A stretch of 64,000 nucleotides of DNA from Tepidimicrobium xylanilyticum (GCF_900106765.1 NZ_FNNG01000002.1:310001-374000); one strand, 5' to 3'; positions 53,406 through 62,232 are shown, counted from the first letter of the stretch. Numbers and translations: made by a program. The notes: generated by a model from the letters alone, not told the origin.

Positions 53406-53615
53406 GTGAAAAACAATTTACTAGAAACTAAGAAAAGAAAGAGGTATTAAACAAGAAAAATTAGCAAAGGATTAAAGATATCTCGTCAAACTATCAGCTC
53501 AATTGAAAATAAAAGATATAATCCATTGCTTATTTTAGCCTTTAAAATTGCAAGATATTTTTATAAAAAAATTGAAGATATCTTTATTTATGAGGAGATT
53601 GAAGAATTAGTATAA
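53406..53615 (+). pseudogene. XRE-family regulator pseudogene with two frameshifts
   Basis: The plus strand can be read as a normal small XRE regulator only by changing frame twice. The first part is KNNLLE, then LRKERGIKQEKLAKD, then KISRQTISSIENKRYNP through to IEDIFIYEEIEELV and a TAA at 53613-53615. Each single frame is broken by stops. The combined sequence matches the usual 65-70-residue cytoplasmic regulators found in Clostridia. It forms a decayed pair with the membrane-protein remnant immediately downstream. The rest of the 53205-53405 stretch holds no recognisable gene. Confidence 0.75.
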
Positions 53616-53876
53616 AAAAAAGTAAAAGTACTAATACTATTTTCCTAATAGCAGGTATTATTATCGTAATATTTGGATTAACTTTTGGAAAAATAGTAAA
53701 TTTGAATAATGTAAGAATAACTATAAGCGGTTTACTTGGAATAGGGGGGTCATTTACCCTACTTAGCAGTATAAATTTATATAGAATAAAATACAGCCTC
53801 AAAGTATGAGGAAGAAATGTTTGCCAAATACGATGAGCACAATATCTTTATAAGAAATAGTGCCAGACTCCCATAA
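53612..53876 (+). pseudogene. Remnant of a small membrane protein (XRE partner)
   Basis: The frame opening at ATA 53612 reads a small two-helix membrane protein (TIFLIAGIIIVIFGLTFG, then ISGLLGIGGSFTLLSSI) to a TGA at 53807-53809. A one-base shift just before that stop continues it into a charged tail, EEEMFAKYDEHNIFIRNSAR, ending at TAA 53874-53876. That tail is typical of the membrane partners encoded beside XRE regulators (DUF2178/DUF3796-like). There is no usable start codon, so both the start and the 3' frame are lost. The interval 53877-53999 shows nothing I can name. Confidence 0.65.
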
Positions 53877-53999
53877 GCTTATATATTACATGTTTATAAT
53901 CTCAATTCCCAATTGATGCCAATTTTATTTATCTTAGCCTTCCAACAATATTCTAAAAAATATAAAGCCAGTAGATTACTCAGTCTACTGGGTTAGTGC

Positions 54000-54680
54000 T
54001 TATTTTAAGCTGCTGTTTAAATGAGATTTATTCAGTTTCTGATCTAGCTCATCAAAATAATCTATTAACTTATTCTTGTCTATAATTCCTGCTCCCCAAA
54101 TATAGAGGTAGTTAAGCACCTTAGGGTGATAGGATATGTTTAAAAACTTTTTAGCAAAAATATTTGCTCCTATATCGCTGGTTTTTACTATGGGATAGAA
54201 TTTTTTGAGAGGTCCTAATTTGAATATATTGATATCCTCTAATTTTTCATAGGTCTTCCCAATTTCCTTGACTTCTATAAGATGAAACACTTCATGGGCT
54301 AGTAATATCTTATAGATGGTATCGTAGTTTAAAAAGTTAATTCCCAATTCATTATAGGCTATTTCCATCCTCTTTATAGAATTATGATACATTATGATAG
54401 TTTCCTTTTCCTCATTATATTTTCCCCTAAGCTTTATCATTTCAAAGCCATATTCATCTGTATCCAATTCTATTTTAACCTTTTTATCTTCACAGAACTC
54501 CTCTAGAGAGTTATATTTTCCCATAAATTTTTGGGCGGTTTCAATACCTATTTTAATGGATTCATTGATGAAATAACCTATCTTATTTTTAGGTATTTTA
54601 TTAAAATAGCTATCCTCCGTTAGCTCAGCCATGGCCATAAGCCTATCGTTTGCTCTTTCTATGATCTTCTTGTATGACAA
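54000..54680 (-). CDS. HExxH-motif protein of unknown function
   Basis: This protein of about 226 residues has a zincin-like helix KILLAHEVFHLIEVKEIG (HEVFH near residue 130), followed about 30 residues later by SDIGANIFAKKFL, which may supply a third ligand. It has no signal peptide or membrane helix. I do not recognise a named family; the layout recalls ImmA/IrrE-like or DUF955-like metallopeptidases. The longest frame starts at TTG 54698 without a ribosome-binding site, while TTG 54680 follows GGAAAGGG and is chosen. It lies 38 bases after the DNA methyltransferase gene on the same strand, so the two probably form one operon. Confidence 0.7.
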   Translation of the reverse strand: MSYKKIIERANDRLMAMAELTEDSYFNKIPKNKIGYFINESIKIGIETAQKFMGKYNSLEEFCEDKKVKIELDTDEYGFEMIKLRGKYNEEKETIIMYHNSIKRMEIAYNELGINFLNYDTIYKILLAHEVFHLIEVKEIGKTYEKLEDINIFKLGPLKKFYPIVKTSDIGANIFAKKFLNISYHPKVLNYLYIWGAGIIDKNKLIDYFDELDQKLNKSHLNSSLK

Positions 54681-54718
54681 AGTATCAACCCTTTCCAAAT
54701 AGCTTTTACATTCTAATT

Positions 54719-56119
54719 CTAGTTCAATACATTTAAAATGGTTTTGTCATTGCCAATTTTATATATCATGAAGTTGTCGTTACCAAAAACGTCCACATAC
54801 CTAATAAATATCTTCTGGCCTTCTTTAATTTCATCGATTTTTATATTAATAATAGAATCTAAATTTCGCTTATTATTTCTATAGTACTGCCATCTTAAAT
54901 TTGGTGAATTGCCTTTATAATCTGTATCGATACCAATAAAGTCCAATAATGATAGGGAATTTTTCGTCCATATCTCATTTATACGCTCTCTATCCTTATC
55001 TTTTATATTGATTTTGCTTAAATCCACTTCATATCTATCCAACTCTATATGTAATCCATTAATTCCTTTATTTTTTTCAATTCCTATTCTTTTTAAACAT
55101 AATTTTCCTACTTTCTCTTCTCTTATATTGGGTTTATATATGTAAAAAGGAGTGGAATTATTCTCAACTAATCTTTTCACTGTGGTCAAGGAGGATTGGG
55201 CACCCATATCAGCCATTATCCACTTTCTATTGAGTCTATCTGCGACCACTCCGGTGGTTCCACTACCTGCAAAAAAATCTGCTACTAATGAATCTTCACT
55301 AGAGGATGTTAGTATTATCCTCTCCAAAAGCTTTTCTGGCTTCTGGGTGTCATAACCTACCCTTTCTTTTGAGGTCCTGCCTACCATATCAATTTGCCAC
55401 ACATCTTTTAAGTTGACCAAGGTATACCAGCCTAGTTCATCTTTATATTCCTTAACCCCTTTAAAACCATAAGGCTTAAAACCTCTATTATAAGACTTTT
55501 CCTTTTGAGGATTAAATATATAATTCTTACCCTTTGTATAAACCAATATATTATCATGTTTTCTGGAATAATATCGTTTACTCACGCCTCCAGATTTATA
55601 TGCCCATATTATTTCATTTAGAAAATTTTCTCCTCCAAATATTTGATCCATTATAATTTTTACATAATGAACAGTTCTATAGTCTAAATGGACGTATATA
55701 GTTCCCTTATTGCTTAGTAGCTCTTTCATTAAAAATAGTCTAGTACATAACATTTTAAGGTAAGAAGAGAGCCCATCTTCCCAAGTATCATCATAGGCAA
55801 AATACTCTATTATGTCTTCTCCTTCCTCATGGTATAAAAATACTTTACTATTATACTTGGTTTTAGTGAAAAAGGGTGGGTCTATGTAGATTAGGTCTAT
55901 TTTCCCCATATACCCTTCTTCTAAAAGCTTTTTCATTACTATTAGATTATCTTCTTGATAGAATTGATTTATCCAAGAATTATTAGATATAATTCCATCT
56001 CCTTTAGGTGAGATTCTTTCCCTTTGAAAAAAAACATCCACATAAGGTTCTATCAAAAGTTTTTCGGCTTCTTTACTACTAGTAGCAAGTATTTCAGCCA
56101 ATTTTTCGATTGTTACCAT
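54719..56119 (-). CDS. Site-specific DNA adenine methyltransferase (beta class, Mod-like)
   Basis: The protein is 466 residues long from the ATG at 56119 (AAAGGAG, six bases spacing; the earlier ATG touches that site). Motif IV IYIDPPFFT (near 80) precedes the SAM-binding motif I DFFAGSGTTGVVADRL (near 281-296), the beta-class order found in type III Mod and CcrM-like enzymes. QKPEKLLERII is the usual segment before motif I. It should methylate adenine (N6) or possibly cytosine (N4). No restriction gene or specificity subunit lies nearby, so it looks like an orphan. The only partner is the HExxH gene downstream. Confidence 0.9.
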   Translation of the reverse strand: MVTIEKLAEILATSSKEAEKLLIEPYVDVFFQRERISPKGDGIISNNSWINQFYQEDNLIVMKKLLEEGYMGKIDLIYIDPPFFTKTKYNSKVFLYHEEGEDIIEYFAYDDTWEDGLSSYLKMLCTRLFLMKELLSNKGTIYVHLDYRTVHYVKIIMDQIFGGENFLNEIIWAYKSGGVSKRYYSRKHDNILVYTKGKNYIFNPQKEKSYNRGFKPYGFKGVKEYKDELGWYTLVNLKDVWQIDMVGRTSKERVGYDTQKPEKLLERIILTSSSEDSLVADFFAGSGTTGVVADRLNRKWIMADMGAQSSLTTVKRLVENNSTPFYIYKPNIREEKVGKLCLKRIGIEKNKGINGLHIELDRYEVDLSKINIKDKDRERINEIWTKNSLSLLDFIGIDTDYKGNSPNLRWQYYRNNKRNLDSIINIKIDEIKEGQKIFIRYVDVFGNDNFMIYKIGNDKTILNVLN

Positions 56120-56198
56120 AATCATCTCCTTTAAGTTGTTTTATTATTTTTATTATACTACACTTTAAAGGATAAAAAAACTTACTATATACTAAAAA

Positions 56199-56239
56199 CC
56201 AGCCATTTGGCTTTTACAACCTTGTTACCAAATAGCTGG
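56199..56239 (-). terminator. Intrinsic terminator after nrdJ
   Basis: Arms CCAGCCATTTGG and CCAAATAGCTGG pair over 12 positions with one mismatch around a 17-base loop. TTTTTAG follows on the minus strand. It begins nine bases past the reductase stop codon. Confidence 0.8.
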
Positions 56240-56248
56240 CCATTATCT

Positions 56249-58381
56249 TTAAATAGAACAAGGGCTATATCCGCAATCTTGACACTCGGAGCACCCACCA
56301 CTATGAATTAGTTTGCCTCCACACATAGGACAGGTATCCGGATCTTCCTTTAATTGTTCTACCAATAATTCATCTAATTCCTTTCTTAACCTCTCGATCC
56401 TTTCCAATTTAGATAATTTGCTCTTATCCGTTATAAGTATCCCTTCTCTTGCACAACCATCTCTATAGATTGTAATTCCCTTTAATCCTTTTTCCCATGC
56501 ATATATATATAAATCCTCCACTTCTTCTACGGTAAATTCATTGGGAACATTTACTGTAGAAGAAATACTAGCATCTATATATTGCTGCCAAGCTGCTTGT
56601 ATATCTATCCTTTCCCTATAATTTAAGTTAGATGTGGTTACAAAGAAATCGGGCAAATCTTCTTCTCTTGAAATGCCATGTCTATCCATATATTCTTTCA
56701 CTATTGGTGTAAATACTTTATAATAGGTGTCTTCATGATGCAAGGACTCAGACTTTCTAGTATATGATATTTGAAATATAGGCTCTAAACCATTGCTACA
56801 GCCTATTAATGTGGAAATACTTCCCGTTGGTGCAATAGTTAACAGTTGGCTATTTCTCAACCCATATTTCTCAATAAGGTCTAATACATCCTCATCTGCA
56901 TTAGAAAGTAAGAACGGGGATTTTAATACTGCTTCTTTTCTATATCTTGGAAATGGTCCATGTTCCTTAGCTAATAGGGCTGATTGTCTTAATGCTTCAT
57001 TTACCAATACCCTCCCAATTTTATGAATTAAATCTAAAGATTCTTGACTGCCATATCTAATACCCATTTTAATGAACATATCAGCAACTCCCATAAGTCC
57101 AAGACCAATTTGTCTTAATTCCCTTGCCATCTCTCTTTGCTGAGGTAGTGGATGAAGATTCATGTTTTCGTCTAATACCTCATTTAAGAATATTACCCCT
57201 TCCCTAACCATTTCTTTAAACCTTGCATAATCAAATTCGGCTTTAGCGGTAAATGGGTTTTTGACGAATTCGCTTAAGTTTATTGAGGATAGATTACAGC
57301 TTCCAAAAGGAGGTAAAGTTTCTTCAGCACAGGGATTAACTCCTGCAAATTCAAAGGTATCATCTTCACTCATCAAATGCCATGAATTTATTCTATCTAT
57401 AAAAAGCATTCCTGGCTCCGCCATATTCCAATTATTTTTTGCAATCTTCCTGAATAGATCTTTAGCTCTTATTCTTCTTCTAATTTCTTCCCCTGTAGCC
57501 TCCACATAAAAATACAGTTCATATTCCTTATCATCAACTACCGCTTCCATAAATTCATTGGTCACATTTACAGATATATTTGCAAATCTGACCTTGCTTA
57601 GGTCGTTTTTAACATTTATGAAATCCTCAATATCTGGATGATTGCAATCTAGGTTAAGCATTAAAGCTCCTCGCCTTCCCCTCATACCTATTAACCCAGT
57701 AACTAGAGAATATAATTCCATAAAGGAAACTGCCCCCGTAGTAGTACTAGCTGCATTATTTACTTTAGCTCCCTTAGGTCTAAGTTTGGATAAAGTTAAG
57801 CCTACTCCACCTCCATAGGAATAGGTTCGGGCCATATATTTTGCAGTATCAAATATAGATTCTATATTGTCCTCTACCTTAGGCATTACATAACAATTGC
57901 TCAAGGTCATCTTTTTGCCGTACTTATCCATTCCTCTTCCAGCCAATATTCTTCCTGCCGGCATGAACTTCTTATCCTTAATGGCCTTCTTTATATAATT
58001 ATTTCCTCCACTTACCCTGGTTAGGAATTCATCAAAACTCTCGTTTTCAAATCTATACTTCTTCTCATAGATATCCCTTTGGAGATCGGTCATATCCCAA
58101 CCATGTTTTCTAAGCCTTGCCCTTTCTTCCCTATATAGAATATATTTTTTAGCTACATCGGGTCTTAATTTCATCAGCTGTACTTCTACGAAGTCCTGAA
58201 TCTTTTCGATGTGTACTATATCTAAGTCCTTAAAGGTTTCGTAGGCTTCCTGGGCTATCTTATTTGCTATTCCCTCATCTATCCCTTCTTCCGTCTCTAC
58301 CATAGCTTTGCATACAGCATTAATAATCTTTTTCCCATCAAAGTCAACTATCATACCATTTCTTTTTTCAACCTTAAGCAT
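56249..58381 (-). CDS. nrdJ: Adenosylcobalamin-dependent ribonucleotide reductase (class II)
   Basis: This 710-residue enzyme has an N-terminal ATP-cone (1-90, VEKRNGMIVDFDGKKI) for allosteric control. The ten-stranded RNR barrel shows substrate-binding LSNCYVMPKVED, NPCAEETLPPFGSCNLSSINL with the thiyl-radical cysteine, and the phosphate loop APTGSISTL. The C-terminus has the Cys-rich CPMCGGKLIHSGGCSECQDC typical of bacterial NrdJ. It reduces ribonucleotides to deoxyribonucleotides using vitamin B12 and needs no separate radical subunit. Two NrdR-like boxes lie upstream, so it is probably repressed by NrdR, which is not encoded in this window. Confidence 0.95.
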   Translation of the reverse strand: MLKVEKRNGMIVDFDGKKIINAVCKAMVETEEGIDEGIANKIAQEAYETFKDLDIVHIEKIQDFVEVQLMKLRPDVAKKYILYREERARLRKHGWDMTDLQRDIYEKKYRFENESFDEFLTRVSGGNNYIKKAIKDKKFMPAGRILAGRGMDKYGKKMTLSNCYVMPKVEDNIESIFDTAKYMARTYSYGGGVGLTLSKLRPKGAKVNNAASTTTGAVSFMELYSLVTGLIGMRGRRGALMLNLDCNHPDIEDFINVKNDLSKVRFANISVNVTNEFMEAVVDDKEYELYFYVEATGEEIRRRIRAKDLFRKIAKNNWNMAEPGMLFIDRINSWHLMSEDDTFEFAGVNPCAEETLPPFGSCNLSSINLSEFVKNPFTAKAEFDYARFKEMVREGVIFLNEVLDENMNLHPLPQQREMARELRQIGLGLMGVADMFIKMGIRYGSQESLDLIHKIGRVLVNEALRQSALLAKEHGPFPRYRKEAVLKSPFLLSNADEDVLDLIEKYGLRNSQLLTIAPTGSISTLIGCSNGLEPIFQISYTRKSESLHHEDTYYKVFTPIVKEYMDRHGISREEDLPDFFVTTSNLNYRERIDIQAAWQQYIDASISSTVNVPNEFTVEEVEDLYIYAWEKGLKGITIYRDGCAREGILITDKSKLSKLERIERLRKELDELLVEQLKEDPDTCPMCGGKLIHSGGCSECQDCGYSPCSI

Positions 58382-58394
58382 AATCCCCCTCCAA

Positions 58395-58442
58395 TCTCAA
58401 TATATTGTGTTTCATCTTTGGTCAGTACACTATATATGCTCA
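58395..58442 (-). promoter_or_regulatory. Tandem NrdR-like boxes upstream of nrdJ
   Basis: Two partial palindromes lie upstream of the nrdJ start. CAATATATTGTGT (within 58395-58410) matches ACACAATATATTGTGT at 14 of 16 positions, and ACACTATATAT (within 58427-58442) matches its consensus half and core. Their starts are 32 bp apart, about three helical turns, as is normal for NrdR boxes. No cobalamin riboswitch fits in this short leader. Confidence 0.6.
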
Positions 58443-58590
58443 ATTTATCATATAATATACAAAAAATCAATCGATATTTTAGCACTATTTCTTCGATATT
58501 AAAGATAAAAGCCTTTTCTAGCATATATACTTTTATTTTCTGCTAATTTTCTATATAATATATAAAAATATAATATTTGGAGGGTTATTA

Positions 58591-59940
58591 ATGAATAAAT
58601 TGGAGTCCTTAATGGTAGGTTTACCAGAAGATGTAGAACGGTTAGTCATATATGGTCACTATTCAAAGGCACTAGAATTGATTAACCTATATATGACAAG
58701 GAATATCCCCGAAATATTAAAGGACAGGCTTAACTTTGAAAAAGATAGAATTAGAAGGCTTAAACAAGATTACATATATACCTTTGATGAAGCCCTATCT
58801 TTAGCAGAAAGCAAAATAAAGAATTTTACCAAGGAAGAATTGGAATATTTAATGGATAATAGATATGCTGATTGGATTTACATAGATGGTAAAATTACCC
58901 TTCATAAGAGATTCTTACAAAACTCCTTAAGAGTCCATCCTACTTTAAAGTCTAGGCTTCTTGAGCCTATAGAAGAACCAGCTAGCATACTTGATGAAAC
59001 CATAGATGAAATAATGAATAAAGGTGAAGTTAAATATTTCTTCCATGTTAAAACTGGTTTAAAACTAAAAAGGAATTTGGCTAGAAAAGGAGAAAAAATA
59101 TTAGTCCACTTGCCTATACCAAGAAAAGCTCAACAGATAAAAAATATTAATATAATTAGCACATCCCATGAACCAAAGGCTATCTCCTACGAAGAACACC
59201 CTCAAAGAACCATTTTTTTTGAAGAGATTGTCAAAGGTGACGATGAGTTTACCGTTGAATATTCCTATGAAAGCTATATCAAATATAGGAAACTAGAGAA
59301 AGCTAAGGTTTCTGAAAATCAGCCAACCTTTTATACAGAAGAGTATCTACCCCATATTCGATTTTCTCCTTTTCTAAGGGAGTTAGCTAAAGAAATTGTT
59401 GGCAGTGAAAGCAACCCATTGGTTAAAGCTAGGAAAATTTACGACTATATAACTAAAAATGTTCAATACTCCTATGTTAGACAATATGCCGCCATTATCA
59501 ATGTTCCTGAATATGCAGCTTATAATCTAAAAGGAGATTGTGGCATTCAAGCCATGTTATTTATTACCCTATGTAGAATAGTTGGAATCCCTGCAAGATG
59601 GCAATCTGGGTTGGTAGTAAATCCTAATTATATAGGCTGTCATGACTGGGCAGAGTTTTATATTGAACCTTATGGCTGGCTGTTTGCTGACCCTTCCTTC
59701 GGTGGAAGTGGGCTTAGAAATAAGAATGAAAAGCGATGGAATTTCTATTTTGGACATGTAGATCCCTTTAGGATGGTAGCCAATTCTGAATTCCATTACA
59801 ATTTCTATCCAAAAAAGAAATTCTTAAGGCAAGACCCCTATGATAATCAAGAAGGGGAGATGGAATATTTAGATAGACCCGTATTCCATGACGAATATGA
59901 TGTAATACAAGAGATTGTTGAGGTTAGGAAAATAGAGTAA
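58591..59940 (+). CDS. Transglutaminase-like domain protein
   Basis: This 449-residue soluble protein has an N-terminal helical region (about 1-130), a beta-rich domain (about 145-240) and a transglutaminase-like domain (about 265-400). The full triad is present: Cys317 in KGDCGIQAMLF, His351 in CHDWAEFYI and Asp367 in FADPSFGG. Family members act as cysteine peptidases or cross-linking enzymes. No signal peptide or membrane helix is visible, so it seems cytoplasmic. The ATG follows TTGGAGGG. It is transcribed away from nrdJ as a single gene. Confidence 0.87.
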   Translation: MNKLESLMVGLPEDVERLVIYGHYSKALELINLYMTRNIPEILKDRLNFEKDRIRRLKQDYIYTFDEALSLAESKIKNFTKEELEYLMDNRYADWIYIDGKITLHKRFLQNSLRVHPTLKSRLLEPIEEPASILDETIDEIMNKGEVKYFFHVKTGLKLKRNLARKGEKILVHLPIPRKAQQIKNINIISTSHEPKAISYEEHPQRTIFFEEIVKGDDEFTVEYSYESYIKYRKLEKAKVSENQPTFYTEEYLPHIRFSPFLRELAKEIVGSESNPLVKARKIYDYITKNVQYSYVRQYAAIINVPEYAAYNLKGDCGIQAMLFITLCRIVGIPARWQSGLVVNPNYIGCHDWAEFYIEPYGWLFADPSFGGSGLRNKNEKRWNFYFGHVDPFRMVANSEFHYNFYPKKKFLRQDPYDNQEGEMEYLDRPVFHDEYDVIQEIVEVRKIE

Positions 59941-59959
59941 TGTGTAGCTCATCTACACA
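59941..59959 (+). terminator. Short hairpin directly after the transglutaminase gene
   Basis: Perfect 7-bp arms TGTGTAG and CTACACA with a five-base loop begin at the base after the stop codon. No T run follows, so it is a weak terminator candidate or a 3' stabilising hairpin. Confidence 0.45.
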
Positions 59960-60036
59960 AATTATGCATTTCGAATCGCAACAGTGACACTTGTGTTTAT
60001 AAATTGTGAATTATCTATATATAAATATCAAAACTT

Positions 60037-60242
60037 GGTGGTAGTCACAACATATTTGAGAAGAACACCACCTCCAATTAAAGATTCAAAAAGTATCCAA
60101 CTAAGGGAAAAAATTGTCTAGGTTTGTACTGTTTGAGCGAAGCAAGTTTACAAACCTATTTTTCCCTTATCGTGATATTGGCCAAATCTGGAGCCGAAAA
60201 TGCTGTTCTTTATAAGTATGCCTAGGACTACCACCTTTTTCT
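60037..60242 (+). ncRNA. Candidate structured noncoding RNA (about 200 nt), unnamed
   Basis: Nested complementary segments form one long rod. A 10-bp closing stem, GGTGGTAGTC (60037-60046) with GACTACCACC (60226-60235), is followed inward by five further helices. CATATTT pairs with AAGTATG (60051/60214), AAGAACA with TGTTCTT (60061/60204), CTCC with GGAG and AGATT with AATCT. TAAGGGAAAAA then pairs with TTTTTCCCTTA (60102/60159), and TAGGTTTGTA with TACAAACCTA (60119/60149). A GCGAAGC mini-hairpin caps it. Helices are separated by balanced internal loops, and the closing stem is followed by TTTTT on the plus strand. No ORF fits. A DNA-level palindrome such as a MITE is the alternative. Confidence 0.6.
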
Positions 60243-60247
60243 ATTGA

Positions 60248-60745
60248 CTAAACATTGTTCCAATCGATGTATTCGTTTAAAATATTCACAAATTTTATAA
60301 AGTATTCCTTCTCTAATTCTGTAAATCTACCTTTTTCTGGACTATCTAAGTCTAGTACTCCATAAACCCTATCTTCCTTAATAATTGGGATGACCAATTC
60401 AGAATTAGAAGCTTCGTCACAAGCAATATGTCCTGGGAATTGATGAACATCTGGAACCAATTGGATTTCTTTTGTTTTTACAGCTGTTCCACATACTCCT
60501 TTACCTATTCCTATCCTATTACAAGCAGGAAGGCCTTGGAATGGTCCTAAAACTAGCTCTCCATCTCTTAATATGTAGAATCCAGCCCAATTTAGCCTTT
60601 CTACACAGGCCATGATAATAGCTGATGCATTAGATAAATTGGCTATATCATCTTTCTCTGAACTCAATTGGGATTTTAATAGCATATTCATATATTTTAG
60701 TCTTTCCTCTTCATTCATCTTTTTAATAGGATCTAATTTAAACAT
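60248..60745 (-). CDS. msrC: Free methionine-(R)-sulfoxide reductase (GAF domain)
   Basis: This 165-residue GAF protein has the fRMsr signatures NWAGFYILRDGELVLGPFQG, the cysteines in PACNRIGIGKGVCG and HIACDEASNSELVIPI, and GVLDLDSP. It reduces free methionine-R-sulfoxide in the cytoplasm using three conserved cysteines, all visible. The ATG follows AAAGGAGAG. It ends six bases from the structured element on the opposite strand and lies 15 bases after a lipoprotein gene. Confidence 0.92.
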   Translation of the reverse strand: MFKLDPIKKMNEEERLKYMNMLLKSQLSSEKDDIANLSNASAIIMACVERLNWAGFYILRDGELVLGPFQGLPACNRIGIGKGVCGTAVKTKEIQLVPDVHQFPGHIACDEASNSELVIPIIKEDRVYGVLDLDSPEKGRFTELEKEYFIKFVNILNEYIDWNNV

Positions 60746-60760
60746 AGAGACTCTCCTTTA

Positions 60761-61114
60761 CTATTCAATTATTATAATTTCTTTAGCAGTCCCTTGAACT
60801 GGATAAGATTCTGCTACCGGCCCATCGAATACGACTTCAACCGTTAACCCCTCTTCTAAATAATCCACTGTTACCTCTTGCTCATCTTTCAGTATCTTAG
60901 TATCGTCATTTATGGTTACATTAGCACTATCATATATGGTATCTTCTTCAACTTCCCCTTCTACTAGAATTCCTTGAATAAATAGATTTTCTTCATCTAT
61001 ATAGATTTCCGTTATCTGACCCCTTATGCCAATTTTCTCTGCTACTTCCTTGCTACATGCTGCAATTGCTAAAAGAATTATTAAAAAAAACGATATAAAT
61101 ATTATCCTCTTCAT
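60761..61114 (-). CDS. Small lipoprotein with beta-rich domain
   Basis: The precursor is 117 residues long from the ATG at 61114, which follows AGAGGG. The frame runs ten codons further upstream but lacks a ribosome-binding site there. The signal has a hydrophobic stretch and lipobox AIAAC (Cys20). The mature part (GQITEIYIDEENLFIQGILV, then VTINDDTKIL and LTVEVVFDGPVAESYPVQGTA) resembles the DUF3221/OB-like small lipoproteins of Firmicutes. Its function is unknown, outside the membrane. Confidence 0.82.
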   Translation of the reverse strand: MKRIIFISFFLIILLAIAACSKEVAEKIGIRGQITEIYIDEENLFIQGILVEGEVEEDTIYDSANVTINDDTKILKDEQEVTVDYLEEGLTVEVVFDGPVAESYPVQGTAKEIIIIE

Positions 61115-61156
61115 AATTACCCTCTTTTCTGACTCATATGTCAAATGAAGATCATT

Positions 61157-62134
61157 CTACTTAAGCAATCCCCTTTGTTCCCTATTCCAACCAAATATTC
61201 CCCCAGTGTGCATGAATAGAATATTTTCATGTTTATCAAAAGAGCCCTTTTTTATCTCCTCCACCAATCCATACATGGCCTTTCCAGTATATACTGGATC
61301 TAATATTATTCCCTCTAACTTTGCAATATAATTGATGAATTCTATTTCCTCAGGTCTATTTAAAGCATATCCTAAACCTGGATATCCATCTATTATATGT
61401 AGTTCATCTTCATTTACATCGATGCCTTTTCCAGTATATATAGCTATTTCATCTAGTAATTTTAGGACTATCTGTTGGAAATGTTCCTTCGTATCACAGA
61501 TGTTAAACCCATAGATAGTTGCAGGGTTATTATTTACGCGATTCCCATAATATAGGCCTGCATAGGTGCCACCAGAGCCTACTGTAACTACTATTGCATC
61601 AAATTTAATATCTATCTGTTTTTCCTGTTCTAAAATTTCCTCCATGGCATTTACATATCCCAAAGAACCCATCCCATTAGAAGCTCCTTCAGGGATTATA
61701 TATGCCTTATGACCTTCCACTTCTAAAGATTTCCTTATGTCCTCCATTATTTCTTTTCTATTATATTTATATTCCCCTTTGGTTACAAATTTTATCTTTG
61801 CGCCTAATAATTTATCTAAGAATAAATTCCCCTCTGCTTCCTCATTTTCATCGCCTTTTAATACTAGATAAGAACCTAAGCCTAATTTTGCTGCTACAGC
61901 TGCTGTAGCTCTTGCATGGTTTGATTGAATTCCACCACAGGTAATTAAATAGTCACAATTATTTTCTAGAGCCTCTCCTACTGAAAATTCTAGTTTCCTA
62001 ATCTTATTTCCTGATATCTCCATCCCTGTTTCATCATCCCTCTTAATATAGATATTTCTTCCCAGTTCCTTACTTAATCTATTTAATCTTTCAATCCTAG
62101 TAGGTAGGTTAGCAAATCTAATCCTATTTACCAT
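61157..62134 (-). CDS. dcyD: D-cysteine desulfhydrase / ACC deaminase family PLP enzyme
   Basis: This 325-residue fold-type II PLP enzyme has the cofactor lysine (Lys44) in ISGNKIRKLEFSVGEAL, the carboxylate-binding GGIQSNHARATA, the phosphate loop TVGSGGTYAGL and DPVYTGKAMYGL. D-cysteine desulfhydrase releases sulfide, pyruvate and ammonia from D-cysteine. ACC deaminase differs only at a few active-site residues that I cannot resolve by eye. The ATG follows GGAGGTGG. Confidence 0.88.
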   Translation of the reverse strand: MVNRIRFANLPTRIERLNRLSKELGRNIYIKRDDETGMEISGNKIRKLEFSVGEALENNCDYLITCGGIQSNHARATAAVAAKLGLGSYLVLKGDENEEAEGNLFLDKLLGAKIKFVTKGEYKYNRKEIMEDIRKSLEVEGHKAYIIPEGASNGMGSLGYVNAMEEILEQEKQIDIKFDAIVVTVGSGGTYAGLYYGNRVNNNPATIYGFNICDTKEHFQQIVLKLLDEIAIYTGKGIDVNEDELHIIDGYPGLGYALNRPEEIEFINYIAKLEGIILDPVYTGKAMYGLVEEIKKGSFDKHENILFMHTGGIFGWNREQRGLLK

Positions 62135-62232
62135 ATTGCCACCTCCAATTATTGCTATTATATAGCCTGATCATATTATATCATAAAGATAGTAAAAAAT
62201 CATTTGTACTAAGTGGAGAAGATAATAATACT

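Noticed and set aside
53584-53802. Minus-strand 72-codon frame
   Set aside because: It is the antisense of the decayed membrane-protein remnant, with no ribosome-binding site. The plus-strand reading is clearly protein-like.
58382-58590. Cobalamin riboswitch before the B12-dependent reductase
   Set aside because: The leader is short and A+T-rich and lacks a B12-box-like GCCACTG segment. NrdR-like boxes explain it better.
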